Shown here one piece after another: positions 36,107-45,974 of a stretch of 64,000 nucleotides of DNA. Numbering within the stretch: position 1 is the stretch's first letter; each line of letters opens with the position of its first letter. Below the pieces are notes generated by a model. The model worked only from the letters and a program-made list of their open reading frames with translations. It was not told the origin of the DNA and ran no database searches. The stretch comes from DASQZK01 sp963809925 (lineage in GTDB: Bacteria > Bacteroidota > Bacteroidia > Bacteroidales > GCA-2748055), in contig CAWELH010000010.1 in the NCBI GenBank assembly GCA_963809925.1, forward strand, positions 1-64,000. Reading direction: 5' to 3'. The position numbers and the translations under genes are program-made.

Positions 36107-38992
36107 ATGACTATGCGAAAATTTTTAATTATTCCTTTCTTCCTCCTGAGCCTTATTTCATGTGTTCAGGACAGGTCATCTTCCGGTGTAGACGCGAATG
36201 CCCGTTTTGTATGGGATGATAGTTCCGGTTCAGGCAGGCAGACCTATCTTGTTTTCAGGAAGGACTTTGAACTGGATAATCATTTTTCCGGACACATCCA
36301 TCTTTTTGCATGGTCGCGATACCATTTGAAAGTAAACGGAGTCTTCGTCAATTTCGGTCCTGTGAGGTCATATCCCTCATCACCTGAATACGATACCTAC
36401 AATATCACGCCCTATTTGATAAAAGGACATAACTTCATTACTGTTGAGGTTATGAATAATGGAGTTTACACCTACCAGGTCCAGGAACATAACGGCCTGT
36501 TTATTGCCTGGGGTGAGGCGATGGAGGGAAGGAAAAGGCTGGATCTGGCAACGCCTGGTGATTGGAAAGTATACCGGATGAAAGGCTATGATCCCACTTC
36601 CCCGAAAATGACATTTGCCACCGGACCTATGGAAAGCTACGATGCCAGGAAAGATCCGGCAGGGATTTTTACTCCTTCGGATGCCGGTGCTTACTGGAAA
36701 AATGTTGTGGTCATGAAAGACCAGGAGCAGCTTGGCTCATTTAAAGCTCGAAGCATTCCGAATCTCACGCAGGATGAGTGCCTTGCGGAATCATGTCTTG
36801 GTATATATTCGCTCAGGAATGAGGAAGATGTCCTCTCCTTCAGAGTTCAGTCTTCCGACAGCACAACAAATGCATTCGGCAGTAATAAAATTGCTTTCGC
36901 TTATACCTGGATTTACTCCCCCGTTAAACAGACCGTACCGGTTGGCCTTTGGTGGGGAGACTTCTATATCAACGGCAAAGGTCCGCTCACTGAATATACT
37001 ACAGATCCTGATAAATTCTACAGAAGGGAGTATAAGCTTGAACTGAATAAAGGATGGAATTATTATTTTGTACGCTATGGAATTGTGTGGGCCTCGTGGG
37101 ACTATTATATGGCAGTTCCAAAAAAGGCCGGACTCATCTTTTCTCCTGACAAAGATACTCACTCACCCTATGCTTTTATGGCGGCTGGTCCTTTCCCCGG
37201 GGATGATGAACAACGAGCAAGAGACCTAAAGGTGCCATTTCAGGATCCCGCGAAAGTTTTCGCTGATTTTACTGTGCAATGGGTGCCGAAGGAACGATCG
37301 AAGTCTGCCGGAAATCCGGCAATGGAAGTTGCCTGGAGCAATTTTGATCAGTCACTGCCATATGCCCCTTCACAGGTAGGCGATATTGAAATTGACGGAT
37401 TAAATCCGGGAGGCACGGCGTTGGTTTTCGATATGGGAGGGAAAAAACTGGGGCGGTTTTTTATTGATTATGAAGCACCTGAGGGTACGATCATAGATAT
37501 GGCTTTCAGTGAGGATATGCACCGGGGCCGGCCCTGGATTTTAAAACGATATGGGATCTTTACGGCTACCCGTACCATAGCTGCCGGAGGGAAAGCACAT
37601 TTTGAGACTTTTAAACCCTACGGACTCCGGTACGTCCAAATAAATATTAAAAATGACAGCGGTTCCGTAAAAATTAAAAAAACCGGGGTGATCAGTCAGA
37701 TATACCCATTCAAAAAGAACGGCAGTTTCACCTGCTCGGATCCAATGATGAACAGGATTTGGGAACTGGGATACCGTACCCTTCGTGTATGTGCGGAAGA
37801 TTCGTATACCGATACACCTTTCCGCGAACGTGGTTTGTACGCCGGTGACGCCCTTCCGGAATATGCCATCACACTTGCAATAAGTGGTGATTCAAGGCTG
37901 ATCATGAGAAGCGTGAGTGTGTTCGCCGATATGTACAGTAACCTGATGAAACCCGGAACAGAGGAAGTAAAGAACAATGTAAACAGCATGGGAGATTTTC
38001 CGCTGATTACGCTTCAGTTTTACGCATGGGCTTTTAACAGAACAGGAGATAAGGAGTTTGCTACCAGGTACTATGAAGGGTATAAGAATATGGTGGATGC
38101 ATATCTGCAAACCCGTTCTGAAAACGGACTTTTTAAAACAAAAGGCGCATTTATCGAATGGACAGAGATCGACAGGTCAGCTACGCTTACCACTATCCAA
38201 TCGCTTATTATCCGTAGCCTGAATACTATGGCATGGGTAGCAGGGAAACTGGGAAAAGTGGAAGACGCACGACGTTTTAAAACGGAAGCCCAATCCTCTG
38301 AGGATGTTATGCAGAAATTATGCTGGGATGAGAATATGAAAGCTTTCCGTGACGGCTTTAAAAAGGGAAAGCCCATAGATCACTATTATCCTATATCCAG
38401 CGCATGGCCTGTCCTGTTCGGACAAACTACACCTGAGCAGGATTCAGCCCTGAAAAAACACTTTATAAATACACTGACCGATATCGGGGATTCCGACAGG
38501 AAAAGAATGGCCACACCCTACGGAAGCTTTTATGTGCTTGGAGCCCTTTATGACATTGGCCAGGAGGATCTGGCTGAGTATTTTATTCGCAAATACTGGT
38601 CGCCAATGATCCTCAAATATGACGATACCGCATGGGAAAATTTCGGTGATGGAACCGAAAGTGAAGGTCAGGGTACGCTGAGCCATGCATGGAGCGGATC
38701 TCCAACGTATTACCTCAGCACCCGGGTTCTGGGTGTCCGACTTGGTTATCCCGGATTTTCTGATCCGGACAGCGTACTTATCGCGCCTCAAACATCAACC
38801 ATTACCTGGGCCAGGGGAAGTGTGCCGCATCCCGCCGGAATCATTAAGGTGGACTGGAAAATCAGCGGTGATCTCTTACTCCTCGACTATTCTTCACCTC
38901 CAGGGGTGGTAGTAATAATAAAACCGGAAGGCATGCTCGCCACTAAAAGACTGATCCTTAATTCAAGAGGACTATTCAAAAGGATTGAGTAA
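36107..38992 (+). CDS. GH78-like alpha-L-rhamnosidase family lipoprotein
   Basis: 961 residues (an ATG two codons further is equally possible) with an SPII signal (FFLLSLISC). N-terminal beta-sandwich domains (RYHLKVNGVFVNFGP, YDTYNITPYLIKG) are followed by an (alpha/alpha)6 barrel. The segment aligned with the GH78 acid motif reads DTPFRERGLYAGDA (about 567-580), one residue shorter than the canonical version seen in the GH78 gene at 30119. A C-terminal beta domain follows (DSVLIAPQ, HPAGIIKVDWKISGDLL). Probably a rhamnosidase or a related activity. It is 151 bp after the sulfatase and 104 bp before the GH106-like gene. Confidence 0.8.
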   Translation: MTMRKFLIIPFFLLSLISCVQDRSSSGVDANARFVWDDSSGSGRQTYLVFRKDFELDNHFSGHIHLFAWSRYHLKVNGVFVNFGPVRSYPSSPEYDTYNITPYLIKGHNFITVEVMNNGVYTYQVQEHNGLFIAWGEAMEGRKRLDLATPGDWKVYRMKGYDPTSPKMTFATGPMESYDARKDPAGIFTPSDAGAYWKNVVVMKDQEQLGSFKARSIPNLTQDECLAESCLGIYSLRNEEDVLSFRVQSSDSTTNAFGSNKIAFAYTWIYSPVKQTVPVGLWWGDFYINGKGPLTEYTTDPDKFYRREYKLELNKGWNYYFVRYGIVWASWDYYMAVPKKAGLIFSPDKDTHSPYAFMAAGPFPGDDEQRARDLKVPFQDPAKVFADFTVQWVPKERSKSAGNPAMEVAWSNFDQSLPYAPSQVGDIEIDGLNPGGTALVFDMGGKKLGRFFIDYEAPEGTIIDMAFSEDMHRGRPWILKRYGIFTATRTIAAGGKAHFETFKPYGLRYVQINIKNDSGSVKIKKTGVISQIYPFKKNGSFTCSDPMMNRIWELGYRTLRVCAEDSYTDTPFRERGLYAGDALPEYAITLAISGDSRLIMRSVSVFADMYSNLMKPGTEEVKNNVNSMGDFPLITLQFYAWAFNRTGDKEFATRYYEGYKNMVDAYLQTRSENGLFKTKGAFIEWTEIDRSATLTTIQSLIIRSLNTMAWVAGKLGKVEDARRFKTEAQSSEDVMQKLCWDENMKAFRDGFKKGKPIDHYYPISSAWPVLFGQTTPEQDSALKKHFINTLTDIGDSDRKRMATPYGSFYVLGALYDIGQEDLAEYFIRKYWSPMILKYDDTAWENFGDGTESEGQGTLSHAWSGSPTYYLSTRVLGVRLGYPGFSDPDSVLIAPQTSTITWARGSVPHPAGIIKVDWKISGDLLLLDYSSPPGVVVIIKPEGMLATKRLILNSRGLFKRIE

Positions 38993-39096
38993 ATTGTCGG
39001 GCTCAGGGATACATGGACTCCAGGCTAAACAAACGGAATCATTCATTATTTGTAACTTTACATCATCAGATTCAAATATCAGTAATGCATTAACTT

Positions 39097-42000
39097 ATGA
39101 GAATATTCACTATCCTTTTCCTTGTAGCATGCACCCTGTTTTCCTGCACACGGAAAAATACAGAAACAGCAAAGGATCATTTCACTGCTTTTACTGATAT
39201 TAAAGGGTTATTCGCGGATCCTCCCTCCGGTTTCAGGACTGTGCCATTTTGGGTGTGGAACGAGAAGGTAAGCCACGCAATGATCGATGAATCACTGGCT
39301 GATTTTAAGGATAAGGGTTTTGGTGGAGTTTTCATCCATCCCCGCTACGGACTGATTACTGAATATTTGTCGGATGAATGGTTCAGCCTTGTAAAATATG
39401 CCGGTACAAAGGCAAAGGAACTGGGTATCAGCCTGTGGATCTATGATGAGAATTCCTACCCCAGTGGATTTGCTGGCGGGCTTGTACCGGCTTCGATGCC
39501 GGAATCTTATAACAAGGGTGTTGGAATGAAACTTGTGGAAATGCCGGTTTGGGAACCAGAACCTGGAAAAGCTTATAGTCATGTCTATATAGTTGAAGGG
39601 GATGTGGTGAAGGATATCACATCCGATGCCGATAGCTATGTGGGAAAAAAGGGACCTTTCAAAGCTCTGGAAATTGAGTATTTCGGGAAGAGCAAAAGGT
39701 TTGCGGGTTACTCTTATGTCGACTTGTTATACAAGGGGGTCACCGGGAAATTTATTGACGTGACCATGTCTGGGTATGAAAAATCTGTTGGCGATGAATT
39801 TGGGAAGACGATTCCTGGAATCTTCACCGACGAACCAAATATTAGTCCTCCCGCCGGCAGGACTGTCAGATGGACCCCCGACCTGTTTAATGTATTCAGG
39901 AAAACATGGAATTACGATCTTGAACCCCATCTGCTCAGCCTTTTTGAGCAGAGCGGCGACTGGCACAAGATAAGACATGATTACTATGCCGTATTGTTAA
40001 ATATGTTTATCGATCGCTGGTCAGTTCCCTGGCATGAGTATACAAAGAAAAATCATCTTAAATGGACCGGCCATTACTGGGAACATGGTTGGCCAGTGCC
40101 CGTCCATGGCGGTGATAATATGGCGATGTACCCATACCACCAAATCCCTGGCATCGATATGTTATTTAATAACACCACAGACAGGCCGGATCAGTTTGGC
40201 AACGTCAGGGCTGTAAAGGAACTGGCAAGCGTGGCTAATCAGTTTGGCCGCAGCCGCGCATTAAGTGAAACATACGGCGGATCAGGCTATGAACTTGATT
40301 TTATTTCAATGAAACGAAACGGAGATTGGGAATATGCACTGGGAGTAAACATGATGAACCAACATCTATCCTTTCAAAGTATGCTGGGAGATCGGAAGCA
40401 TGATTTTCCCCAAACCTTTTCATATCAAACACCATGGTGGAACGATTATCGCATCCAGGCCGACTATTTTGGGAGGCTTTCTCTGGCCCTTTCTTCCGGG
40501 AAGCAGATAAACAATTCAGTCGTTATCGAACCCACAACGACAGGATGGATGGTTTACCAGCCTTCTTCTCCAAATGAAGATCTGAATAAGCTTGACAATG
40601 ATTTCAGGACGTTTATTGATGACCTGGAAAGATTTAAAATTGAATATGATCTCGCTTCAGAAAAGACCATCAGGGATTTCGGTAAAACGGAAAAGGCATC
40701 ACTCAAGGTAGGATCCAGATCGTACAATCTCATCGTGCTTCCGAAAGGAATGCTCAATATCGAAAGCCACACTGCAGATATGCTTGAGAAATACCTGGCG
40801 TCCGGTGGAAAAGTTCTTGCTTTCTGCCTGCCCCCTTCCTATGTAGATGGCAGCATCTCTGAACTAATGTCCAACATGAAACAACGATATAGCAAGAATT
40901 GGTTTGAAGCCAGGGACATAAGCGATCCGGCAATAGGAGAATTACTTGGAAACGGGAAAATCAGGTTCGGGGATGCTGCCAGAACCGCTGAGAATGTATA
41001 TTATATGCGAAGGAACCTCGATGATGGACAGATCATCTTTTTTGCGAATTTCCAGCGGGGCTCCTCCAAAGACTTCACGATCACGCTGCCGGGTATGAAA
41101 GATATTATTGAAATGGATGCAACCGACGGTAAATTTTATAATATACCCTTTTCAGCCGGTCCGGATGCCGGAATTATCTTTCCTGTCCACCTTGATGATG
41201 CTGGCAGTATTCTGCTCTATGCCTCCGACTCTAAAATCAGCGTTGAACGTTCAGACAGGAAGGAATGGACAGCAAAGAGCGAGATCAAAATAACGGGCAG
41301 CGAAGTCAGGAGACAAAACCCGAATGTCATCGCACTGGATTACTGTTATCTCGACTTCCCTGATGTATTGGATGACGGGGATACATTGCTGTATTTCTAT
41401 ACGGCGCATGACCGAATATTTCAGCATTATGGCTTTGAAGATAATCCCTGGGTTTCTTCAAGTCAGTTCAGGACAGAGATTCTTGACAGGGATACCTTTG
41501 GGATCAATACTGGTTTCAAGGTTACATTTCCGGTTAATATTGACGAAAATACGAATGTCACGGGACTCGATCTGGTTGTTGAACGTCCGGAACTGTATAC
41601 GGTTAGGGTGAACGGACATCCCCTTAATCGGAGAGAAGGTGAGTGGTATCTTGACAAGGGAACCGGTGTTTTTCCTACGGATGGATTTCTGCATGAAGGT
41701 CTGAATCTTATCGACATCATTGCCTCACCCTTCAATGTCAGAATGGAACTGGCCCCGGTATTGCTGACGGGAGATTTCAGTGTTGTACCGGCCAAACATG
41801 GATGGCTTGTAACCGAGGAGATTCCGGTAACTTTTGGCTCGTGGAAATCGATGGGAATGCCATTTTACCCCGGTGAAGTGGTGTATACGCGGAACATCTC
41901 TGCGGTAACCGGCATGAAGGCAAAAGTGGTTCTAACAAACTGGAACGGGACCTGCGCAAAGATTTCAGTAAACGGCAACCAGGCTGGAATTCTGGGATGG

Positions 42001-42231
42001 CCCCCATATGAAAAAGACATTTCAGCATACCTTAAGGAAGGCGAAAACCGGATCAGCGTGACGGTGACAGGAAGCCTTAAAAATCTTATCGGCCCGTTTC
42101 ATTTCGTAAAAACCAAAGGACTGGTAACACCATGGAGTTTTAAATATGCACCGGAAGTGCAGCCCGGCGGCGATGAATATGATATGGTGGATTATGGCTT
42201 GTTTTCCGGGTTTAAGATCATGACACCCTGA
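39097..42231 (+). CDS. GH106-like putative alpha-L-rhamnosidase lipoprotein
   Basis: 1044 residues with an SPII signal (FLVACTLFSC). The TIM-barrel region begins with PFWVWNEKVS and GGVFIHPRYGL, continues with LWIYDENSYPSGFAGG and GIFTDEPNIS (Glu about 245), and includes GHYWEHGWP and a second Glu in LSETYGGSG (about 390). This matches the GH106-type family of alpha-L-rhamnosidases; some members act on other sugars. The C-terminal third contains galactose-binding-like beta domains (TWNGTCAKI-type fold, KEGENRISVTVTGSL). Part of the plus-strand sulfatase and rhamnosidase block. Confidence 0.78.
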   Translation: MRIFTILFLVACTLFSCTRKNTETAKDHFTAFTDIKGLFADPPSGFRTVPFWVWNEKVSHAMIDESLADFKDKGFGGVFIHPRYGLITEYLSDEWFSLVKYAGTKAKELGISLWIYDENSYPSGFAGGLVPASMPESYNKGVGMKLVEMPVWEPEPGKAYSHVYIVEGDVVKDITSDADSYVGKKGPFKALEIEYFGKSKRFAGYSYVDLLYKGVTGKFIDVTMSGYEKSVGDEFGKTIPGIFTDEPNISPPAGRTVRWTPDLFNVFRKTWNYDLEPHLLSLFEQSGDWHKIRHDYYAVLLNMFIDRWSVPWHEYTKKNHLKWTGHYWEHGWPVPVHGGDNMAMYPYHQIPGIDMLFNNTTDRPDQFGNVRAVKELASVANQFGRSRALSETYGGSGYELDFISMKRNGDWEYALGVNMMNQHLSFQSMLGDRKHDFPQTFSYQTPWWNDYRIQADYFGRLSLALSSGKQINNSVVIEPTTTGWMVYQPSSPNEDLNKLDNDFRTFIDDLERFKIEYDLASEKTIRDFGKTEKASLKVGSRSYNLIVLPKGMLNIESHTADMLEKYLASGGKVLAFCLPPSYVDGSISELMSNMKQRYSKNWFEARDISDPAIGELLGNGKIRFGDAARTAENVYYMRRNLDDGQIIFFANFQRGSSKDFTITLPGMKDIIEMDATDGKFYNIPFSAGPDAGIIFPVHLDDAGSILLYASDSKISVERSDRKEWTAKSEIKITGSEVRRQNPNVIALDYCYLDFPDVLDDGDTLLYFYTAHDRIFQHYGFEDNPWVSSSQFRTEILDRDTFGINTGFKVTFPVNIDENTNVTGLDLVVERPELYTVRVNGHPLNRREGEWYLDKGTGVFPTDGFLHEGLNLIDIIASPFNVRMELAPVLLTGDFSVVPAKHGWLVTEEIPVTFGSWKSMGMPFYPGEVVYTRNISAVTGMKAKVVLTNWNGTCAKISVNGNQAGILGWPPYEKDISAYLKEGENRISVTVTGSLKNLIGPFHFVKTKGLVTPWSFKYAPEVQPGGDEYDMVDYGLFSGFKIMTP

Positions 42232-42309
42232 CCTCTTGTATAATCGGTAATTGCAAATAAAAAAATAGTATTTACATCTGATAGATATCAGGTTTATAAA
42301 GATTCAAAC

Positions 42310-44706
42310 ATGAGACATTTTACAACGTTGTATTTTTTCGGCATCGTCATGATATTCGCCTTTTCATCCTGTAACCGGCCTGATGTTAAATCTGAAGATG
42401 AAGAGATTGGGGAAGAGCGGGGGAACTCAAGCCTGTATTCTGCAAACGCTTCCCAGTATGGGGTTAACTACCCGGAAACCTTTATTACAATGCAGAACCG
42501 TAAAGGTCTGAGGATCGAACTGAACCTGGACCAGCAGCGTCTGCAGCTTTGGATATCGCCCAAAGCCGGTGAATCCCTGCGGTACTTCGACAGGAATTTT
42601 TCAAACCGTGATGATCATTGTGACGTTTTCGACAAAATAAGTTTCCCCGACCTTAATCCCGGGGACTTCATCAGTTGTGACTATGATCCCTTTTATTCCG
42701 TAGTAAGATTTAAAAACCAAAACCTGCATATTTTGAATCTGACGGATGAACCTGGAATTGTAATCTGGTTTGATCAGCCCGGAGAATTGGATCTGAAGTC
42801 GGATAAATCTGATCTTTCGGTTGAAAGGTCACCGGAAACATTCGTGGTTTCACATAAAGATCGTGGATATAACTTCCGGTTTGCCGCGGTGATAGGGAAG
42901 GGAGACGGACAGTTTAGACATATGCGGGCGTTGGATGCGGGTCGCAGCATTTATGCCCGTGCAGTTCTGGAAGCCGGGCAGCCCATTGTCATCACCGGTG
43001 AACTGGAGGAGGCCGGTCCTGCTGAAATGGCTAAAAAATTAGCAGCGCGGGACCCAAAGGATCTAGTAAAGAGAAATGAAGAAAGGGTCAGGGAAGCTGT
43101 CAATTTTGGTCTTGTTAGCTTCAGGAACCAGCCGGAGCTTCAAATCCTGAGTGATCTTAACCGCCGGATTGCATGGTCAATGCAGGACGAGAACGGTGCC
43201 ATGCGTTCTTCTTCAAAATATATCTATTACCTGATCTGGTTTCGTGATGGCGGTATGAACACCGCTAACCTGGCCAGATCGGGATGGGTCGATCCACTAG
43301 AATCACAGGTTAGGATAGCCCTTAACAATCCAAACGTCGCTGAAGATGAGCCGAAGGGAACATTTTTCGGCCAGCTGATGGCCGGTCCAATAACCAAATG
43401 GGAGGAAGACGGCCTGTTCTACGTGGTCTGGCCGGCATTTCTTCAATGGACGATGACCGGAGATCGTGAACTTGTTTCGGGAAAAAATCTCCAGACCATG
43501 TATAATGCGATGGACTGGCTGGAACGCTATTGTTTTGATAGCGGAAAAGGACTGTTTGGAAGATACCATTATTGCGAAACCCCGCTTGCTGGTAGCCGGG
43601 GTGACGGCTGGGACAATGCCGTTGGAAGGCCGACACGGAAATGGCCGGCATTGTACGAAGATCACTCCATCGTTCGCTCTTACGATATTTATATAAACAG
43701 CCTGAGTTACGATACCTATCTGATGCTGGCGATGATGTCGGATGGAAAGAAGGCAGATGAATACTATTCAAAAGCCAAAGAATTAGGAAAACATATCGAA
43801 GAATTCTACGGAGACAAGATCCTGCCCGACTACGGCGTACTCATTAGTGAGGATGGCCAGGAAATAAAAGCCGGTCCCTACGGCCTGGACCAGACCGATT
43901 ATCTTTGGTCTCTTTCACTTCCGGATTATTATCCCAATTACGGGATGCCATTATTCGAAGCAAGAAAACAGGCGCTTAACGATCTGAGACAAAAGCCGAA
44001 AGGAGCATTTTTCGTTAGCTATCTTTCAATTCTTTCTTCCCTCGATACCGAATATTATCCCGAGGATTCATTGATGTCTGCTATCCAATATCTTGTACCC
44101 CAGTGTGTAAGAACGGGAAAGTATCTTCCCATGCCAAACACCATTCCTGAAATCATAGATGTCGAAGACGGACATCCTTTTCACGATGTCAGGCCTATTG
44201 TTTTTTCCATTGCACCCTGGCTTGCGACCATGACCAATTTTGGGATGAGAAAACTTCCTTTTGGTGTTGCTGTCCGTCCAACGAAGTACCTGGAGAAATT
44301 GACGCATTATCAATACAAGGGCAGTCTGCTGGATGTCGTCTTCGAGGGAAAGGGTGAGCACGTGTCTCTGAGTGTGAACGGCATTGCTGTTGAGGGATCA
44401 CTGCAGGTTCCGGAGTCACTGCTTCACGACCATGTAAATGATATCCGTGTCGTAGTGTCGGAGGATGAGAGCGTCGCTATGCCGCTCCTGATCTCTTCCG
44501 GATTGAAGCTGAACAGTATAGAAAACGGGAAGTATGACTTCACCGGTATGGGCGTTAATTATGCAATTTTCCGGAATGCTGATCCCAAAAAAATCACCAT
44601 AAAAGATGAGAATGGAAAAGTGATTCCCTTCACAACAAAGGATTTCTACACCGACATTCTCATCAATTTTGAAGGCAGGGGTGAATTTTTTCTTACCGTT
44701 GAATAA
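42310..44706 (+). CDS. Six-hairpin glycosidase-like lipoprotein of unknown specificity
   Basis: 798 residues with an SPII signal (IFAFSSC). After an N-terminal beta-sandwich (about 40-230) comes an (alpha/alpha)6 barrel with YLIWFRDGGMNTANLA, LFYVVWPAFLQWT, GDGWDNAVGRPTRKWPALYED and DQTDYLWSLSLPDYYPN, then a C-terminal beta domain. The acidic positions fit an inverting glycosidase, but I cannot assign a CAZy family. It follows the GH106-like gene by 78 bp and ends 60 bp before a convergent pirin gene, closing the sulfatase and rhamnosidase block. Confidence 0.7.
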   Translation: MRHFTTLYFFGIVMIFAFSSCNRPDVKSEDEEIGEERGNSSLYSANASQYGVNYPETFITMQNRKGLRIELNLDQQRLQLWISPKAGESLRYFDRNFSNRDDHCDVFDKISFPDLNPGDFISCDYDPFYSVVRFKNQNLHILNLTDEPGIVIWFDQPGELDLKSDKSDLSVERSPETFVVSHKDRGYNFRFAAVIGKGDGQFRHMRALDAGRSIYARAVLEAGQPIVITGELEEAGPAEMAKKLAARDPKDLVKRNEERVREAVNFGLVSFRNQPELQILSDLNRRIAWSMQDENGAMRSSSKYIYYLIWFRDGGMNTANLARSGWVDPLESQVRIALNNPNVAEDEPKGTFFGQLMAGPITKWEEDGLFYVVWPAFLQWTMTGDRELVSGKNLQTMYNAMDWLERYCFDSGKGLFGRYHYCETPLAGSRGDGWDNAVGRPTRKWPALYEDHSIVRSYDIYINSLSYDTYLMLAMMSDGKKADEYYSKAKELGKHIEEFYGDKILPDYGVLISEDGQEIKAGPYGLDQTDYLWSLSLPDYYPNYGMPLFEARKQALNDLRQKPKGAFFVSYLSILSSLDTEYYPEDSLMSAIQYLVPQCVRTGKYLPMPNTIPEIIDVEDGHPFHDVRPIVFSIAPWLATMTNFGMRKLPFGVAVRPTKYLEKLTHYQYKGSLLDVVFEGKGEHVSLSVNGIAVEGSLQVPESLLHDHVNDIRVVVSEDESVAMPLLISSGLKLNSIENGKYDFTGMGVNYAIFRNADPKKITIKDENGKVIPFTTKDFYTDILINFEGRGEFFLTVE

Positions 44707-44766
44707 CCCCGGATCTGGATTTCCCTGGAATGCTGCATTATATTCCGATCTGTTCCGTCGACTGTA

Positions 44767-45483
44767 TCAGAAGCCATTGAGCGGTACTTCGAGGATTAGT
44801 ATGAAACTGTCTGTTTCTGCTGATATAGCGATGGTTTCCGCACCCGAAATCGCAATAGCATCTCTCTCCTTCAGAAGATTGCCATTGACTTCCGCATGCC
44901 CGCTGATGATAAAGGTATAGACCCCGTTGTCAGCAAGTTTTTTTTCATATTGGAGTGTGTGTCCATGTTCCGGTTTGGTAAGCGAAAGGAAGGCATCCTG
45001 GTTTATCCAGAGTGTATTTTCGGTTTTATTGGGGGAGACCAGGGTGTACACCATGTTAATCAGGCTGCCCTGATCATATTTCTTCTGACCGTATCTTGGT
45101 TCGATATTTTGCACCTGAGGAAAAATCCAAATTTGCAGAAAATTACATTTTTCATCGTGCGACGGATTGAACTCGGAATGTTGAACACCGGTGCCCGCCG
45201 ACATGATCTGGATCTCACCTGCTACGATCACACTTCCATTTCCCATATTATCCCGATGTTCCAGTTTTCCCGACAAAGGGATAGAAATGATCTCCATATT
45301 TTCGTGTGGGTGTGTGCCGAATCCTTTTCCCGGGGCGACAAAGTCGTCGTTGAGTACACGCAGAGCCCCAAAATTGGTACGTTCCGGGTCGTACCACGAT
45401 GCGAAACTGAAAGAATGGCTTGTCTGTAACCAACCATGATTTGCTGAACCTCTGTCTTCAGCCCTGTAAACGGTTATTCCCAT
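44767..45483 (-). CDS. Pirin family protein (YhhW-like bicupin)
   Basis: 238 residues. The cupin metal-binding pattern is clear: FGTHPHENMEI and GVQHSEFNP provide the His/His/His/Glu set, preceded by SFSFASWYDPER. YhhW-type pirins are iron-binding bicupins, some with quercetin dioxygenase activity; a redox-sensor role has also been proposed. Cytoplasmic. Not functionally tied to the flanking glycosidases. A 0.9-kb non-coding stretch lies upstream, with two operator-like repeats about 235 bp from the start. Confidence 0.9.
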   Translation of the reverse strand: MGITVYRAEDRGSANHGWLQTSHSFSFASWYDPERTNFGALRVLNDDFVAPGKGFGTHPHENMEIISIPLSGKLEHRDNMGNGSVIVAGEIQIMSAGTGVQHSEFNPSHDEKCNFLQIWIFPQVQNIEPRYGQKKYDQGSLINMVYTLVSPNKTENTLWINQDAFLSLTKPEHGHTLQYEKKLADNGVYTFIISGHAEVNGNLLKERDAIAISGAETIAISAETDSFILILEVPLNGF

Positions 45484-45717
45484 TTTTGTGTTTTTTTAAG
45501 AAAACCTCTGTGTGCTGTTTCATTATTATTCAATAACATTCGGAAGACAAAAGGGTTCGCATGCTGCATATATATTTATAAATCAAGTATTTAAACTTAA
45601 TAGTAAAAATTATAAAATGGTCCGGTCAGACATTTGCGTTATTGTGAGATGAGCGATTCAGGCGTAGTTGAAGTTTTGCCGTAGGAATAGGGAAGGTTCA
45701 AAATCGAATATCCAAAA

Positions 45718-45755
45718 TGTATAATGATTTCACACAAGTGTATAATAATTACACA
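45718..45755. promoter_or_regulatory. Two operator-like 17-bp repeats, TGT-N11-ACA
   Basis: Copies TGTATAATGATTTCACA (45718-45734) and TGTATAATAATTACACA (45739-45755) lie exactly 21 bp apart. Each is itself a partial palindrome; the second matches its reverse complement at 14 of 16 non-central positions. This is the layout expected of a dimeric repressor or activator bound on one DNA face. Confidence 0.5.
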
Positions 45756-45953
45756 TTTTTATTAAAATTAGCGGCTTATTCTGATGATTTCATGATTTTC
45801 CAAAAAAGTCGGATGAGTACGCTGATTTTTTTGATATAGTTACATAAAGAGTTTCCGGGGGCATGGGGGGTAGCCTGTTGGATAGTTTTCTTTTAAGTGT
45901 CTGCTGAAGAACATAGGCGGATGGGGCTGAGATTTGTTTGTTCGGCGCATTAA

Positions 45954-45974
45954 GGGTGGTGGGCGGGGGGTGGG
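45954..45974 (+). other. G-quadruplex-capable G-rich tract
   Basis: Four or more G-tracts with short loops (GGG-TGGT-GGG-C-GGGGGG-T-GGG). A second G-rich stretch lies about 90 bp upstream (around 45857-45875). Both are intergenic. Confidence 0.45.

Noticed and set aside
44896..45429. 177-codon frame opposite the pirin gene
   Set aside because: The pirin motifs lie on the minus strand; the plus-strand frame shows nothing recognisable.
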